From contig JBCNJP010000019.1 in NCBI GenBank assembly GCA_039602395.1, forward strand, positions 8,262,997 to 8,326,996: 64,000 nucleotides of DNA. The letters are read 5' to 3'. Of the stretch, positions 1 through 11,153 are shown piece after piece. The stretch's first letter is position 1; the number at the start of each line of letters is the position of its first letter. The translations under genes were made by a program, and so were the position numbers. The stretch is from Deinandra increscens subsp. villosa. Lineage: Eukaryota > Streptophyta > Magnoliopsida > Asterales > Asteraceae. Under the pieces are notes generated by a model that made no database searches, was not told the origin of the DNA, and worked only from the letters and a program-made list of their open reading frames with translations.

Positions 1-252
1 GGGTCAACTATAGGAGACAACAAGTATTTATGTCGTCTCAGGTAGTCATTGCATCAAAAAGGCAATACTTGTCTACCCAAGGAGGTCAAGGCCAGAACGT
101 AATCTAAACATCATCCTGAGAATAGAAACATGGTCTTGGCTCACGCTCTCACAACCATCAATTCCACATTCAACACACACTTAAGCACCTTGTTCACTTT
201 GATCAATTCGTTTGGTTTTCTTCACATCGTCGCGGTGGTCACTAACTAACGT

Positions 253-364
253 TGAGGCGTTATAACCATAGCACTCCCCCTATTTTATTGAGTCAATAGG
301 TATATTTTAAAATGTCAAACTTGTTTGAGGCGTTATAACCATAGCGCTCCCCCTATTTTATTGA
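253..364. repeat. Direct repeat, two 39-bp copies 73 bp apart
   Basis: Copies at 253-291 and 326-364 differ at one base (gcactcc against gcgctcc). A related stretch, 'ggcgttatatacgtagcgctc', occurs near 6293, so this is probably debris of a dispersed MITE-like sequence upstream of the pectinesterase gene. The rest of 1-597 shows no gene. Confidence 0.7.
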
Positions 365-599
365 CCTATAGGGTGGTGTTGAAAACGTTATAAGGACGTA
401 ATGACCCACTACGGACGGCCTTACATATCTATATTAAAATATTAAAATGTAATTGTAACTCCTTAGAAGATTAATAATGACCATCTCGTATTCATTTGTC
501 AAGTTTTTCAGAGACGGGGAGAGATAATAGCAAAGATATGTGAAGGTGTCATCAATACGAGAAACAAAGCTACAAAAATCAATTCCCTCTTTCTCTCTC

Positions 600-606
600 T
601 ATATAC
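600..606 (+). promoter_or_regulatory. Candidate TATA box of the pectinesterase gene
   Basis: TATATAC follows a CT-rich run and lies about 80 bp upstream of the ATG at 683. That distance leaves room for a short 5' leader. The call rests on motif and position only. Confidence 0.45.
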
Positions 607-682
607 ATACACCCAAATTTCCAATTTGCTTCATCAAACATACCATATAAGAACGACATTTAGATCACAAAAATAGGGTGAG

Positions 683-2725
683 ATGGTAAGATTTATGTTT
701 CTCATTGTCCTCAACACCTTCTTCATCATCTTTCATCAAATCGCTTCCAACGATAGCGTACCTATTCCCCGAGACAAAGCCCGAGTCGAAAGCTGGTTCG
801 AAGAAAACATAAAACCTCTACAAGCACGAAAAGGGACTCTCGACCCCGCCCTCGAGGCCGCAGAGGCAGACCCCAAGATCATAAGGGTTATGAAGTCGGG
901 CGGTGGCGATTTTACAACTATTGATGAAGCTGTAAAAAGCATCCCACCCAAAAACAGTAAAAGAATTATCGTGTTTATCGGCCCTGGAGAATTTCATGAG
1001 AAGATTACGATGGAGAGGGATAAGAAGTTCGTTACGTTCCTGGGCGATCCGAAAAACATGCCTACGTTGATCTTTAACGGAAATGCAGCCAAGTACACGA
1101 CGGTGGAAAGCGGGACATTAACCGTCGATGGTGATTACTTTGTCGCTGCGAATTTGCATATTAAGGTCAGAAACAACATCTTACATTCATGTTCTTCAAA
1201 CAAAATGCATCATATATACGGCCCATATAGATTCTGAAGTCGTGTAAAGGCACTTTCAGATCAAATAATTAAAGTGATTACGAATGATTCGATCGGATAA
1301 AATCAGAACGATTCAAGATTTAGTAAGAATTGAGAGTTGCGAATTTTTTAGGAACCAAAATTGATTTCATGAATCACTAATCGAGTTATCAAGACAGGAG
1401 CGTATTTACAGTTATCCAAAATAACTGCGAATGAGAATTTAAATAAATACAATTTTAATGCGAATTTAAATAAATACATTTTTAGTCCCTTAAGTTTCAT
1501 TAATGCAATTTCGGTAGGAAACTTCTGATGCATTTTTCTATGAAGGACTTTTATTCTAAATAAAAAAAATTCAAGCTCCCAGCTAGGGCTCTGCCCCTTG
1601 GACCCCGTCAGGGGTTGTCGCCCCTTGGACCTCGCTCCTCTCGGGGGCTCTGCCCCCTTGGATCCCCCGTTAGTCTCGATGACATTCAAGCAAGCTACAA
1701 TCTTACTTGAATGTTATACGCAATCTTAAATTACACTAAAATATTCAATAGAAATTAACCCGAATTTGTATTTGAAACATATAGAATTCGAGCCCGAGAC
1801 CCGATGGTAAAATAAAAGGAGGTCAAGCAGCAGCAATGAGGATCGGAGGGGGCATGGCTACGTTTTACAACGTTCGATTTTACGGGTTTCAAGATACATT
1901 CTGCGATGATCGCGGTAGGCATTTCTTCAAAGACTGTTACATTGAAGGAACTGCCGATTTCATCTTCGGCAATGCGAAATCTATCTATCTGGTAATTAGC
2001 AAACGAGCAAGATGTAATGATTTCATCTTAAATTAAATAACATTCTTTCTTTAAAATGTTTTGGGGTTTGCAGAACACGGAAGTGCATTGCATTTCTGGA
2101 GAGCAAGAATCGTGGATAACCGCACATGCTCGTGAAATGGCGGAATCGGAAACCGGTTTTGTTTTCGTGCATTGTCGTGTGACGGGAGTCGGGAAAGGGT
2201 GGTACTTAGGAAGAGCGTGGAAGAAGTTTTCGAAGGTGGTGTTCGCTTACTCGGACTTGGGTCCGAGTGTCGCGCCTAAAGGCTGGGAGTCTAATCATCA
2301 GCCTTCACCCGATGAGTAAGTTCGCATAATCGACCCACGCAGTTATGGGTCGATATCGATGATGATTTATATCAATTGGGTCAAATCAGAAAAACTACCT
2401 AAATACATATTTCACACATTTATCAGTAAAAACATTTTATTTTGAAGTTACTAGTGAAAAAAATAGAATTTGACCCGTTGTCCAACTTATACATCATGTA
2501 ATGTATCTGAATTCTGAACTCCTTTTTTGTAGGAACTTATTCTTTGCGGAATATGATAACATAGGAAAAAGTTCAGATACGGATGACAGGGGAGCATTTG
2601 TAAAAAAGCTTAAATATGAGGAGGCTAAACCATTTATCAGCCTTTCCTACATTGAGGCTTCTAAATGGCTTCTTCCCCCTCCAAAACTACCTCAAACGTT
2701 AAAGATCAAGAGATTAAATATGTAA
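683..2725 (+). CDS. Pectin methylesterase (pectinesterase), type without PRO region
   Basis: Four exons join in phase: 683-1165, 1785-1991, 2074-2315 and 2533-2725, giving 374 residues. The enzyme removes methyl esters from cell-wall homogalacturonan. Catalytic motifs are in order: QAAAMR (Gln175), GFQDTF (Gln197, Asp198), GTADFIFGNA (Asp219) and LGRAW (Arg277, Trp279), matching the known PME active-site residues. Residues 1-22 look like a signal peptide, so the product is probably secreted. There is no N-terminal inhibitor-like PRO domain, and the length fits the short PME class (for example the pollen PPME1/pectinesterase 63 type). Intron 1 (619 bp) carries a copy of a dispersed repeat. The ATG at 683 is the first in frame. 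Tissue specificity cannot be read from the sequence. Confidence 0.92.
1240..1690. repeat. Dispersed repeat copy 1, inside pectinesterase intron 1
   Basis: It shares the string 'gatcggataaaatca' and flanking bases with 54480-54540, and the GC-rich core 'ggctctgccccttggacccc' with 40945-40965. The surrounding intron is AT-rich, so this block is an insertion. I suspect an LTR-retrotransposon fragment, but the ends and target duplication were not resolved. Confidence 0.6.
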
Positions 2726-3336
2726 CTTAGATATATTGTAGGAAGGAGTGCATATATGTTCGTTTGGTGTTTGTTTTAGTTTGTAAGTAAACTAGATTCT
2801 GTTATCTGTGTATTGCCGTGAGGATAACGGGGGTGTACAAAAGAGTTATATTGCTAAATGCAAAGAAAAGAAAAGGAAAATGAAAAACATAAGACAACAA
2901 CGTTAAAATTAAAAGTCTGGTTAAATATAACACTACAAACAATTAAATATAACCTATGAATCTGATTTCCCTTCAAACTTTATTATATTGAAAAATTGAA
3001 ACTAACAATGCATTTGAAGATCAAAACCGAGTGAACATGATCGAATTTGATGTGTTTTGATACAGATTTAAAGATCGAGCAATGATCACTGAAGTGAACG
3101 ACCAAGGACGAAGAACTGTGAATCTAATCTTGATTTGAACTTGAATAATAATCAATACAAACTACAGAAATAGATTCGCACTCAAAATCCGAAACTAATA
3201 AGATAAACCTTGAACAATAAGATCAAGTTACATGAACTCAAAAGAAGAACATAGAACGATGAATTATGTTTCTCTCTCCTATATCAGCGGTGACTGGTTA
3301 TCACCGTCTCCGGCGATGAGCCCGGTGTGCGGCGTA
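2726..3336. other. Intergenic, repeat-like, no gene seen
   Basis: AT-rich sequence downstream of the pectinesterase gene. From about 2990 it resembles transposon-derived DNA, and it is the host of the hAT MITE at 3345-3634. The flanks on both sides of the MITE (to about 3700) look like one older repeat. Confidence 0.4.
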
Positions 3337-3344
3337 ATGAGGGC

Positions 3345-3634
3345 CAGTGGCGGATCCAGGAAAGAATATCAGGGGTAGCGGGGACTAACGGGGGTTCGGG
3401 GGCAGCGCCCCCGAAATTTTTTTTTAGGTAGTTAACGGGCTTTTAATCATATTTTTAAGAGACTTTTGATCATAATTTTAAGTAAAAGCCATAAAATTTC
3501 TTCCAGGGGTCGCGAAAAATTCGTTTCAGGGGTCGCGAAAAACCGAAAACCTATAAAAAAAAAAAATTGCACGTCGGGGTAAAAGTTCAGGGGTAGCGGG
3601 CGCTACCCCTGGCTCTCATGTGGGTCCGCCCCTG
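3345..3634. mobile_element. hAT-type MITE (290 bp) with 8-bp target duplication
   Basis: The element starts CAGTGGCGGATCCA and ends with the inverse of CAGGGGCGGACCCA. Perfect 8-bp direct repeats ATGAGGGC flank it at 3337-3344 and 3635-3642, as expected for hAT insertion. Internal 'caggggt' repeats and a second inverted pair (ggggtagcgg / cgctacccct) lie inside the termini. No transposase is encoded, so it is non-autonomous. The perfect duplication suggests a fairly recent insertion. Confidence 0.88.
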
Positions 3635-3642
3635 ATGAGGGC

Positions 3643-4500
3643 AGATTACACTTGGAACCCTAATCAGTGGCTTTCATGCGTAGGAATGATCTGATCTTTT
3701 GATTGTTTTAATATTAAAATGGAGTTTTCGATTTTAATGTTTTTAATTAAAATATTTTATTAAATGACTAATCTGCCCCTGATTTAACAATATTTTTCAA
3801 CCCCGGTAGTAAGAAAGGACCTTCTATGGAATAAGTTTAAAACATAAAAGATGTCAGACGAAACAACTTTACTTAAAGAACTTTATACGAAATCTGAGTA
3901 AAACATAAAGGACCTTCTGTGTAATTTACTCAATATTCAAAGGCACTGAAACTAAAAATAAAACCATAAAGCCCTTTGCTAAACTCGTTGAGCTTGAAAA
4001 AATAAAAAATAAAAACTATATTACACAATTTTATCTATTACACTACTAACTTACTAAACTCATTGAGCTCTGATAACAAAAAAAACAAAATTCAAATGAA
4101 ATAAATTAAAAAAAGATTAAGGACAAAAAAAAAACACTTAAAAGACAAACTATGATGTGTGTTTTATATATACATGGAATTTAAGGACGAAAAAACAAAC
4201 GTAATACAAGACAAGCTATGATTTGTGTTATGTTATCCGACACGAACCGTGTAAAAAAGCTATAACTGAAGCGATTAATAACCGGTAATAAAAACTGATT
4301 TTGAATTGATAGAAAACGGCTGTTTGAAACTGGTTTCTCATATTTTTAAAATGTTCGGTTATTTCGAGCCAGTTATTAACGTTGAAAAAAATTAAACGTT
4401 ATATAATGGCTTTCTAGCCGTTGGAGTTGAGTTTTTTACAATATTTACCCCCTAAACAAGTATAAATAGGTGGTGAAGGTTTTAGGTTTATCACAACACT
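3643..4500. other. Intergenic, AT-rich, no gene seen
   Basis: Mostly A/T-rich sequence without a coding signal. The last part, from about 4240, resembles the 5' non-coding end of a hAT-type transposon, including 'ctagccgttgga' and a short 'tataaatagg' box. Confidence 0.4.
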
Positions 4501-4559
4501 TCTTTATAATCTCTAAATAGTAGCACTCTAAAAACTTCAAAAATGCTAAAAAGGATCTT

Positions 4560-5163
4560 GATGGTCGACAACAACAATGTTGTGGTTAACCGACCACCGC
4601 GTATCGTGAGGGTGTACTTTCTCACAAGGATGGTACACGAGATTTGGAATTATTATGATTTTTGTGAGATGCCGGATGGTAGTGAAAATACATGATGCAA
4701 AAAATGTGTTGCTATATTTAATCTCGTTTCCATGAGCACATTGCATTGACATACCCACATACATGTTGAACCGTTTCCAAGGCGATATGTTTCTTTTCTA
4801 TTTTTACATAAAAACAAATTTTTTTTTTGTTATAAGTATTTTTTAATAATTACAGGGTCTCATCATTTCATCGTGTTGGAGTGAAAGGTTAAGGAGTTGA
4901 TCATTTCTATGAACAAAGCTAGGGAGGAAATAAGGATTGATGATTCCGATAGATCTAACAGTAATGCTTACTGAGATCGCGTAAAATAAATATTTGATGA
5001 TAATAACTTAAAAGAAATATCTAGCAGAACTCGATTTCATAGTTTATAGATTTTAATATGCTCCAACCCATTATTAACCAAACCGGTTAAGACAATAACC
5101 GATTTTTTTTAGATTGACCACAATAACTGGCCATTTTTTTCATAAGCAATTTGTGCACCTCTA
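4560..5163 (+). pseudogene. Decayed hAT transposon with BED-type zinc-finger remnant
   Basis: A frame beginning near 4636 reads VHEIWNYYDFCEMPDG, then a stop, then CKKCVAIF, followed by a degraded S-T-L-x-x-H-x-H stretch. The W...C-x2-C...H spacing resembles the BED finger of hAT transposases. At least two stops break it and no downstream transposase body remains. The right end at about 5163 (gtgcacctcta) resembles the hAT-like end at 58327-58335, but no matching left end was found. This is a short, low-information match. Confidence 0.4.
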
Positions 5164-5500
5164 TCTACAAGTGTGATTAAACATGTTACACACAAAGACT
5201 AGAATCAATTAAAGTTGTTATTACATAATAGATTCTTATTCTTAAAATATTTAAAATGGAAAGTTTAGAGTATTAGTGGTGGGTCCTATGAGCTTAAAAA
5301 GCAACAAATGAAGCGTCGGATGAACGTCCCATCCTTTCCCTTTACCATGATGTTTGTTTTGCACAGTCACTAAACTCGTTCTTGGTTGCTTACTTTGAAG
5401 ATGCTCTTATCTAAACCTCGTTCGTTGTTGCTTACGATGAAGATGCTCTTATCTATATTTTCGTCTTTTGTCCTAACACATAAATAAAACAATTTATTAT
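5164..5500. other. Intergenic, no gene seen
   Basis: AT-rich. It includes a short imperfect local duplication (gaagatgctcttatct near 5397 and 5441). No coding or RNA gene signal. Confidence 0.4.
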
Positions 5501-5508
5501 GCTATTAG

Positions 5509-6187
5509 TAGGGGTGTTCAAAAATATCTGAATCCGAATCCGAATTTGAAATATCCGAAATATCCGAAGTCAAAATATCCGAAATTTCGGATATCCGAAT
5601 TTTCGGATATCCGAAAATTCGGATATCCGAAATTTCGGATTCGGATTCGGATATTGATTTTGAACATTTTCGGATATTCGGATATCCAAAAAATATCCGA
5701 AATATATATTTTTTAAAATATTAAATTATGTATATTATTTAGTTTTACATACTGTTAACTTAAGAAACCCTAAATCTAAAGTTCTAAACTCCAATGTTCA
5801 CTCTCTTTGCCTCTTTGGATCCCGTCGTCCTCCAAATCTCGACCCTCACTGGCTCATTGCCTTACATCACCGATTTGTAGTTTGCTATCGAGCTTGTTGC
5901 ACACGGATTCGAGCTTCAAAATCGAGACATTTTTTATTTTTTTGTTGGTGTTTGACTATTTAATGTACTTGTGTTTGACTATTTGCTCATTTGGATATTT
6001 ATCACTATTAATTTTAGAGATTGAATGTATATTTTTTTAGTTTTTTTTTTTGTTTTGAAAATTCGGATATCCGATTCACTATCCGAATCCGTATCCGAAA
6101 TTTCGGATACGGATTCGGATAGTGAAAATCAACTATCCGAAATTTTGGATATCCGAATTTTCAGATATCCGATTTTGAACACCCCTA
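5509..6187. mobile_element. hAT-like non-autonomous element (679 bp) packed with TCCGAA/TTCGGA palindromes
   Basis: The termini are TAGGGGTGTTCAAAA and TTTTGAACACCCCTA, a perfect 15-bp inverted repeat. The flanking 8-bp duplication GCTATTAG (5501-5508, 6188-6195) is perfect. Both arms (5525-5710 and 6060-6180) are arrays of short words such as atccgaa, ttcggat and aatttcgg that pair within and between arms. The middle (about 5715-6055) is unrelated AT-rich DNA with a 77-codon open frame of no recognisable product. The structure implies strong hairpin potential. Confidence 0.88.
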
Positions 6188-6195
6188 GCTATTAG

Positions 6196-6940
6196 TAATC
6201 GGACGCCATCCCTCCAAAAATCACAATATGGCGCCCCTATAACGTCCTCCATCACTACACAGAGGCTTCATGTTAGCATTTCCCTCCTTTGGCGTTATAT
6301 ACGTAGCGCTCTCCCCCTTCCTTTGATTGGTTGATTTTTTTTTCTTTTTTTTATTGGAGAGATTTATTAAGTGGGTTTTTTTAAGTAATAATTTGGTAAT
6401 GATTGTTATGTGTTATAAAAATATTACTACTACACCACTTTAGTCATGGAGCCCCTTTTGATGACATGGACACCACATGGCGCATAACGCCCACAAGAGG
6501 CTTCATCCACTACAGATAGCCTTATAATCATCTTAACTTTAATTTTCAATTTGATTTCCATTAAGAATATTCACTTAACCACCCTAGTACTAATGATGTT
6601 GAGAAGACTCTTGGGCTTAAAGTCACGAGTTCAATTTTTAAAACTAATTGGTTATTTTCCTCTAATGATGAATCACCTGTGCAACGGGGTTTTTCTTAAA
6701 GGGGTTTTTCTTAAAGCGGGTTAACTAATGGTCTTGAACGCTAAAGTCGACTTTTTACCATCACGTTTTCTAGTGATCGGGTACCAGATTTAGGTTTTAT
6801 TTAGTTAACCATTACAAAAGATTAAGAATATTCACTTGAAAAGTTGAAAATACAATATATCACGAAATTCCACATACTTTGAATTTCTTAGTCGATCTAT
6901 TTACATAAAAGAAAAAAAAAAGAAACTCAAAATTCTTCTC
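6196..6940. other. Intergenic 3' of the MAPKK gene, MITE-like fragments
   Basis: It contains 'ggcgttatatacgtagcgctc' (about 6293), related to the repeat at 253-364, and 'ggcgcataacgcccacaagaggcttcatcc'-type sequence near 6480-6510 that looks like degraded MITE ends. No gene is visible. The segment just below 6940 will hold the MAPKK 3' UTR. Confidence 0.35.
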
Positions 6941-7894
6941 TTAGTTTTCCGGTTGTCTACAAAACGGATGCGAAAGTAACTGCGAGGCCGTCCATCTCTT
7001 CCCGGAATCCTTCTGCAAACAACACTCTATAAAGCTCCGAAACTCCCCGGAAACCCCTTCCGGCAAACTCGGCGGCTCACCGAAACATATCGCGCACATC
7101 AACGTCGCCCAGTCCGGTTTCTGCCCGTTCGGCAACAACGGAAAATGACCCATATAAAGCTCCAATATCGTCAACCCTAAACTCCATATATCACCCGAGT
7201 ACCCGTTATAATTCGCCCCATAACTATCCGGGTCAAACCGCTCCGGACTCATGTACGCGCACGTGCCCACGTACGAATCGCACGCGTCCAGCGTCCGTTG
7301 CATGATTTTACTCACCCCAAAATCCGCAATTTTCACCTCCATGTTTTTATTTACTAACAGATTCGCAGGCTTTATGTCCCTATGAATGATTTTATGCGCG
7401 TGGAGGTAGTTAAGCCCGTTAAGAATCTGACGCGCCACGTTCGCGAGTGTATCTTCCGTCAAAACGCCACCGTTTTTCGAAACGGAATCCAGGGTTCCGG
7501 CGTCCATGTATTCCATCAGTATCGCGATATCACCGTCAGGCTTTTCGAATATCTCGTGACATTTAACGACGTAAGGTGAATCCGTTCGCCGGAGAATCTC
7601 CTTCTCCCGGAATATCTGCCGGCGCATCATCGGATCGCTGCCGGCGTGCACAACTTTGAGCGCGAAAACGTTTGATGTTTTCTTCTGAACGACTTTGTAG
7701 ACGGTGCCGCCGTTTCCGTGACCGAGAACTTGAATCGTCTCGTAATCGGCGGCGGCGGCGGAAGAGGCGGCGGTGGTTGTCGGTTGTTGGGAGGCGGTGG
7801 GAGGGAGGGGGAGGGGGAACCTAGGGCGGCGCTCGGTGATTTCCGGTAACCTGAGGCCGAGTTTAGGCTGACGGCGTTCACGAACGAGTGCCAT
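6941..7894 (-). CDS. MKK9: MAP kinase kinase, group D (MKK7/MKK9 type), intronless
   Basis: A single exon encodes 317 residues. MAPKKs phosphorylate the TxY loop of MAP kinases in stress and hormone signalling. Visible features: a basic-hydrophobic MAPK docking motif near residues 7-17 (RRQPKLGLRL), glycine loop GHGNGG (58-63), ATP-binding Lys80, HRDIKPANLL (171-180), DFG (191-193), and an activation loop T-x5-S (Thr201, Ser207), the plant MAPKK phosphosite spacing. The short size, missing introns and MALVRERRQ start fit group D members. I chose the ATG at 7894 because family proteins begin there. An in-frame ATG at 8047 would add 51 residues of no known domain. MKK7 and MKK9 cannot be separated from sequence alone. 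Confidence 0.93.
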   Translation of the reverse strand: MALVRERRQPKLGLRLPEITERRPRFPLPLPPTASQQPTTTAASSAAAADYETIQVLGHGNGGTVYKVVQKKTSNVFALKVVHAGSDPMMRRQIFREKEILRRTDSPYVVKCHEIFEKPDGDIAILMEYMDAGTLDSVSKNGGVLTEDTLANVARQILNGLNYLHAHKIIHRDIKPANLLVNKNMEVKIADFGVSKIMQRTLDACDSYVGTCAYMSPERFDPDSYGANYNGYSGDIWSLGLTILELYMGHFPLLPNGQKPDWATLMCAICFGEPPSLPEGVSGEFRSFIECCLQKDSGKRWTASQLLSHPFCRQPEN

Positions 7895-9890
7895 CTGATA
7901 AAATGCGCCGGCGGATGGAGTGTACGTTAGAGATGCGAATAAAGAAGTGAAATGTGAGGGGATATATAAGTGGGCGTGAGAAGCACGTGGTTTAGAACTT
8001 TTGGGTGGACGAAGAGATAAGACAGAGGAAGGCATTCGGAGACGCATGTGGGACCCGGATATTTTTCAGATTCATCTGAACGTAGGCTCCAAGAATGAGG
8101 TGGATTTTGTTTTTATCTTAATTCTTTATTTTTTAAATTAGTTATTGTGATTAGTGACATGTGTGCTTAAATATAGATTTGGACGTTTGCCCTAGTGGAG
8201 GATGTGAAACTTTTTATCCCTGAACTATTACGTCATTCGGCTTTTCTTCCTTGGAGTTTGTTATTTCTAATTTTTGACACATTGTTTAAAATTTTTTAAG
8301 TGTATGGCTTGCTTGTTTAATTGATACATGCATTTATATCTTCTAAACATATTAACTAAAAAGGACATGATTAAAATGGTGTAACCTGTTATTTGTGTAA
8401 TTATGTATTGTAAACAAGTTGTTATTGAGTTGTAAACAGGCTAATTAAAGGATTGTAAGCTATGCAGTTGTTATTTTATGCAATTCAGATTATTTAGTAT
8501 AACCCAAAATCTAATGTGTTTCTAAAAAATAAATAAACAATACTTTTATAACATTTACGTATTAAATAGTAACTATATATAGACTATGTTTTTAGAGTAT
8601 TACTGTCTATTTATGTAACCTTAACCTTGCTTTCTTTGGTATTTATTTTCTAAAAGAAAAGTTACTGTTTTAAGCGTTTAAATGAATGAAATATGTCTTA
8701 ATAACCAGATTTTAAGTATGGTTGTTCTCAAACTATATTTTCTAATTTATTCCCTGGTTATATAAGTATCATCACATTTCTAGATTTTGGATGTAATTTT
8801 CAAACTTAGATTAGACTTTCCAAAAATATGTGTATTGCTTCTCTATCTGAAACATCAAGGAGGCTGCTAGCATAAAAGTATTTTAAAAGGTAATATTGAC
8901 ATTTAGGTTAATATCAAGGGGGGTATTTTATTATTTGAGTTGTTGAGGCGTCGCTATTCATCTATGGCGGCCAGTTAAGCAAGTGGGTGACAAGTTGCAA
9001 TAGATTTATCACTTCAATAATTTCATTATTTATTTTCTTTATATGTTTGGATGTTTGATAGAAAACGTGCTTTGTGTTTATAGCAATTTGCATGTTTTTT
9101 TTTTTAACAGCGAAAGTAATTTGCTTGTTTTGTTTTTAATCTTTGACGAGATGAGGAAGTGTGTCTTCGTATAATTAACCGGTTAAATAATACGAATATA
9201 TAAAATAGTAGAATTGTTAAAATACAATTTAAGAAAATAAAAAATATAAAAAGTTTATGTAACAACGTTAAAATAAGATATCTAGTTAAATGTAACACTA
9301 AAATAAATAGAAATGCAATGACGTAATACTAAAACTAGTGAAGCACTATAAAAACAATCTAAAATGAATTGGAAAAAAAAACTAAAAAACGATATAAAAA
9401 TAAAGATAATAAAGTGAACCACACAAAATTATAAATCTAAATGAAACAGTGTAAAACTAAACTAAAATTAAAAAAAAAACGTTAAAAATGAGAAAAACAA
9501 AAAATAAAAAAATATATAAAGTGTCATATGACAAGTTGACAACATAACACTCAACACATGACAATTACAAAAGATAAACAAAACAACTACCAGACAAATA
9601 AAAAATTTCTCTTTTGATATAGCTTATAGAGGAGAATAATACCCTATAACATCTATAATTTAAGGAATCTATAACATTTACTTTTACCAACTAATCTATT
9701 TACTACTTTTATAAATAAAAAGTTTTGGGACACTTTTGGTATCATAGAGCCCTTCTTGATCTCATTTCCCCATCCATTTCATTTGCCGCTTTTGGCTAAA
9801 TAAATAAAACACGCGGATCATCTATTTTACCGTTTGATGACCCATTTCTTATAAGCACGTTTCTATCAAAAACCTCTTTTCTTTTCTCAA
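7895..9890. other. Intergenic upstream of the MAPKK gene, no gene seen
   Basis: Nearest the gene is its promoter and leader. Beyond about 8100 the sequence is AT-rich with many stops in all frames, including an A-rich block at 9300-9600. I see no coding gene, tRNA or intact transposon. Confidence 0.4.
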
Positions 9891-10372
9891 TAGCCTCATT
9901 CGATTCCACGGTTTTTTTATCAGATTTTTCTCAGCCACCATAAGATCGCTCGCAGATTCTAAAGGCTTCTCGATCGTTTGAAACAGAGAGCGATCCATAA
10001 ATTTATCATCAATTTTGTGAAGATTTTGAAATCCATATATGCATCATTCACGCTCATTCCCAGTTCTTCTCAAATCCTCTCCTCTCTAAACCCTAATCTT
10101 GCAACCGCCATCTCTTCCGCAAGCGATTTTTGTTCAGGATTGAAGCATCTCTGGTGTTCATCAGTTTGTTTGATGAAGGTTAATCAAATTCAATTCCTTT
10201 CGTTTGGTAACAAGAGGGGAGCCCTAAAATCAATTATGGGTTGTTCGAGGCAGAGGTTGTGCACCCTACGATGTCGAGGAAACCCTAGCTCATATATTCC
10301 GACTTTTTGTTTCTTGGTGTTTTAGGTTACAAATGCGGTGCCTGTTTTGATTAGCTCATATCATGTATGTTA
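9890..10372 (+). other. Leader-like sequence of a possible transcribed locus, product unrecognised
   Basis: Composition changes from AT-rich spacer to CT-rich sequence typical of plant 5' leaders, with 'aaaccctaa' words (10090, 10270). A 115-codon frame at 9978-10325 has no recognisable domain and does not open with a good ATG. Intron-like sequence continues to 10372, where a solo LTR interrupts it, and resumes at 11154. It could be a non-coding RNA gene, a relic, or the first exon of something I cannot identify. Confidence 0.25.
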
Positions 10373-10377
10373 TGATT

Positions 10378-11148
10378 TGTAGGACCACCGTCCGTATTTT
10401 AAACGATAGAATAAATTTCCACTAGATATTTGATACAATTACAATGGAAAGACAAAATCCCTACACTAATACAATACAAGAAAAAGAAACATAACTATTA
10501 CAATACAAAGAAATAAGACAATATAAATAAATGAAATACAATACAAACGAAAATAAGAGGATTACATAAACAAAAGAAAGAACAATGGGTTGAAAATATT
10601 ATGTTGATTAAACAATTACTAGATTAATTGGGTTGAAGAAGGGGGTTTTAAATTATGAAAATATGGATTTAAGAAAATGTTTTAGACGAAGGCATCGGGT
10701 AAAACCCGTTTCCCTTAAAACAAATTCCGGGTCTACACAAGATCTCGTTTTGTTTCCCAGGGTACAATCGTCGAAGTCGAGAGTACGACCGGGATAACTC
10801 TAGACCCAAAATTACCTTGAAGCTCTTGAACTTGATGATGATCTTCAAAAAGGTTAGAAGAAGTTCTTGAGATGAAGATGAGAGAGTTTTAAAGAGAAAA
10901 GAATTATCTAATTCTTGGTGTCTTTTTCAACCAAGAATTACCTTGGTATTTATAGATGAGAATGAGTTGTAACAACTCATTCACCATAAACCAAGTTCAT
11001 AACTCATGGTGTAACACCATTCAACATCATAAATTCAAGTTGAAACATATTCAACAAGAATTATGACATGGATTCAACTCATAAGACTCAATCTCCATTC
11101 AATTACTATTTTATTAAATAATATATATATTTTAATAAAGTTCCAACA
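10378..11148 (-). mobile_element. Solo LTR (771 bp) with 5-bp target duplication
   Basis: Read on the minus strand it begins TGTTGGAAC and ends GGTCCTACA, with the usual TG...CA ends. The 5-bp duplication TGATT is perfect at 10373-10377 and 11149-11153. On the minus strand a TATA-like 'ctataaatacc' (about 10950) precedes a purine-rich leader, the expected U3/R layout. No internal retrotransposon region or second LTR is present, so it most likely arose by LTR-LTR recombination. Confidence 0.88.
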
Positions 11149-11153
11149 TGATT

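Noticed and set aside
1348..1689. 113-codon minus-strand frame with Gly/Pro-rich start
   Set aside because: It lies in a pectinesterase intron within a dispersed repeat, and the Gly/Pro bias comes from the GC-rich core.
7382..7579. Open frame on the plus strand opposite the MAPKK
   Set aside because: It lies entirely antisense to conserved kinase motifs in a GC-rich exon, and its composition is explained by the kinase codons.
9978..10325. 115-codon frame as a gene
   Set aside because: No domain or good start context, and it overlaps leader-like sequence. Kept only as part of an uncertain transcribed locus.
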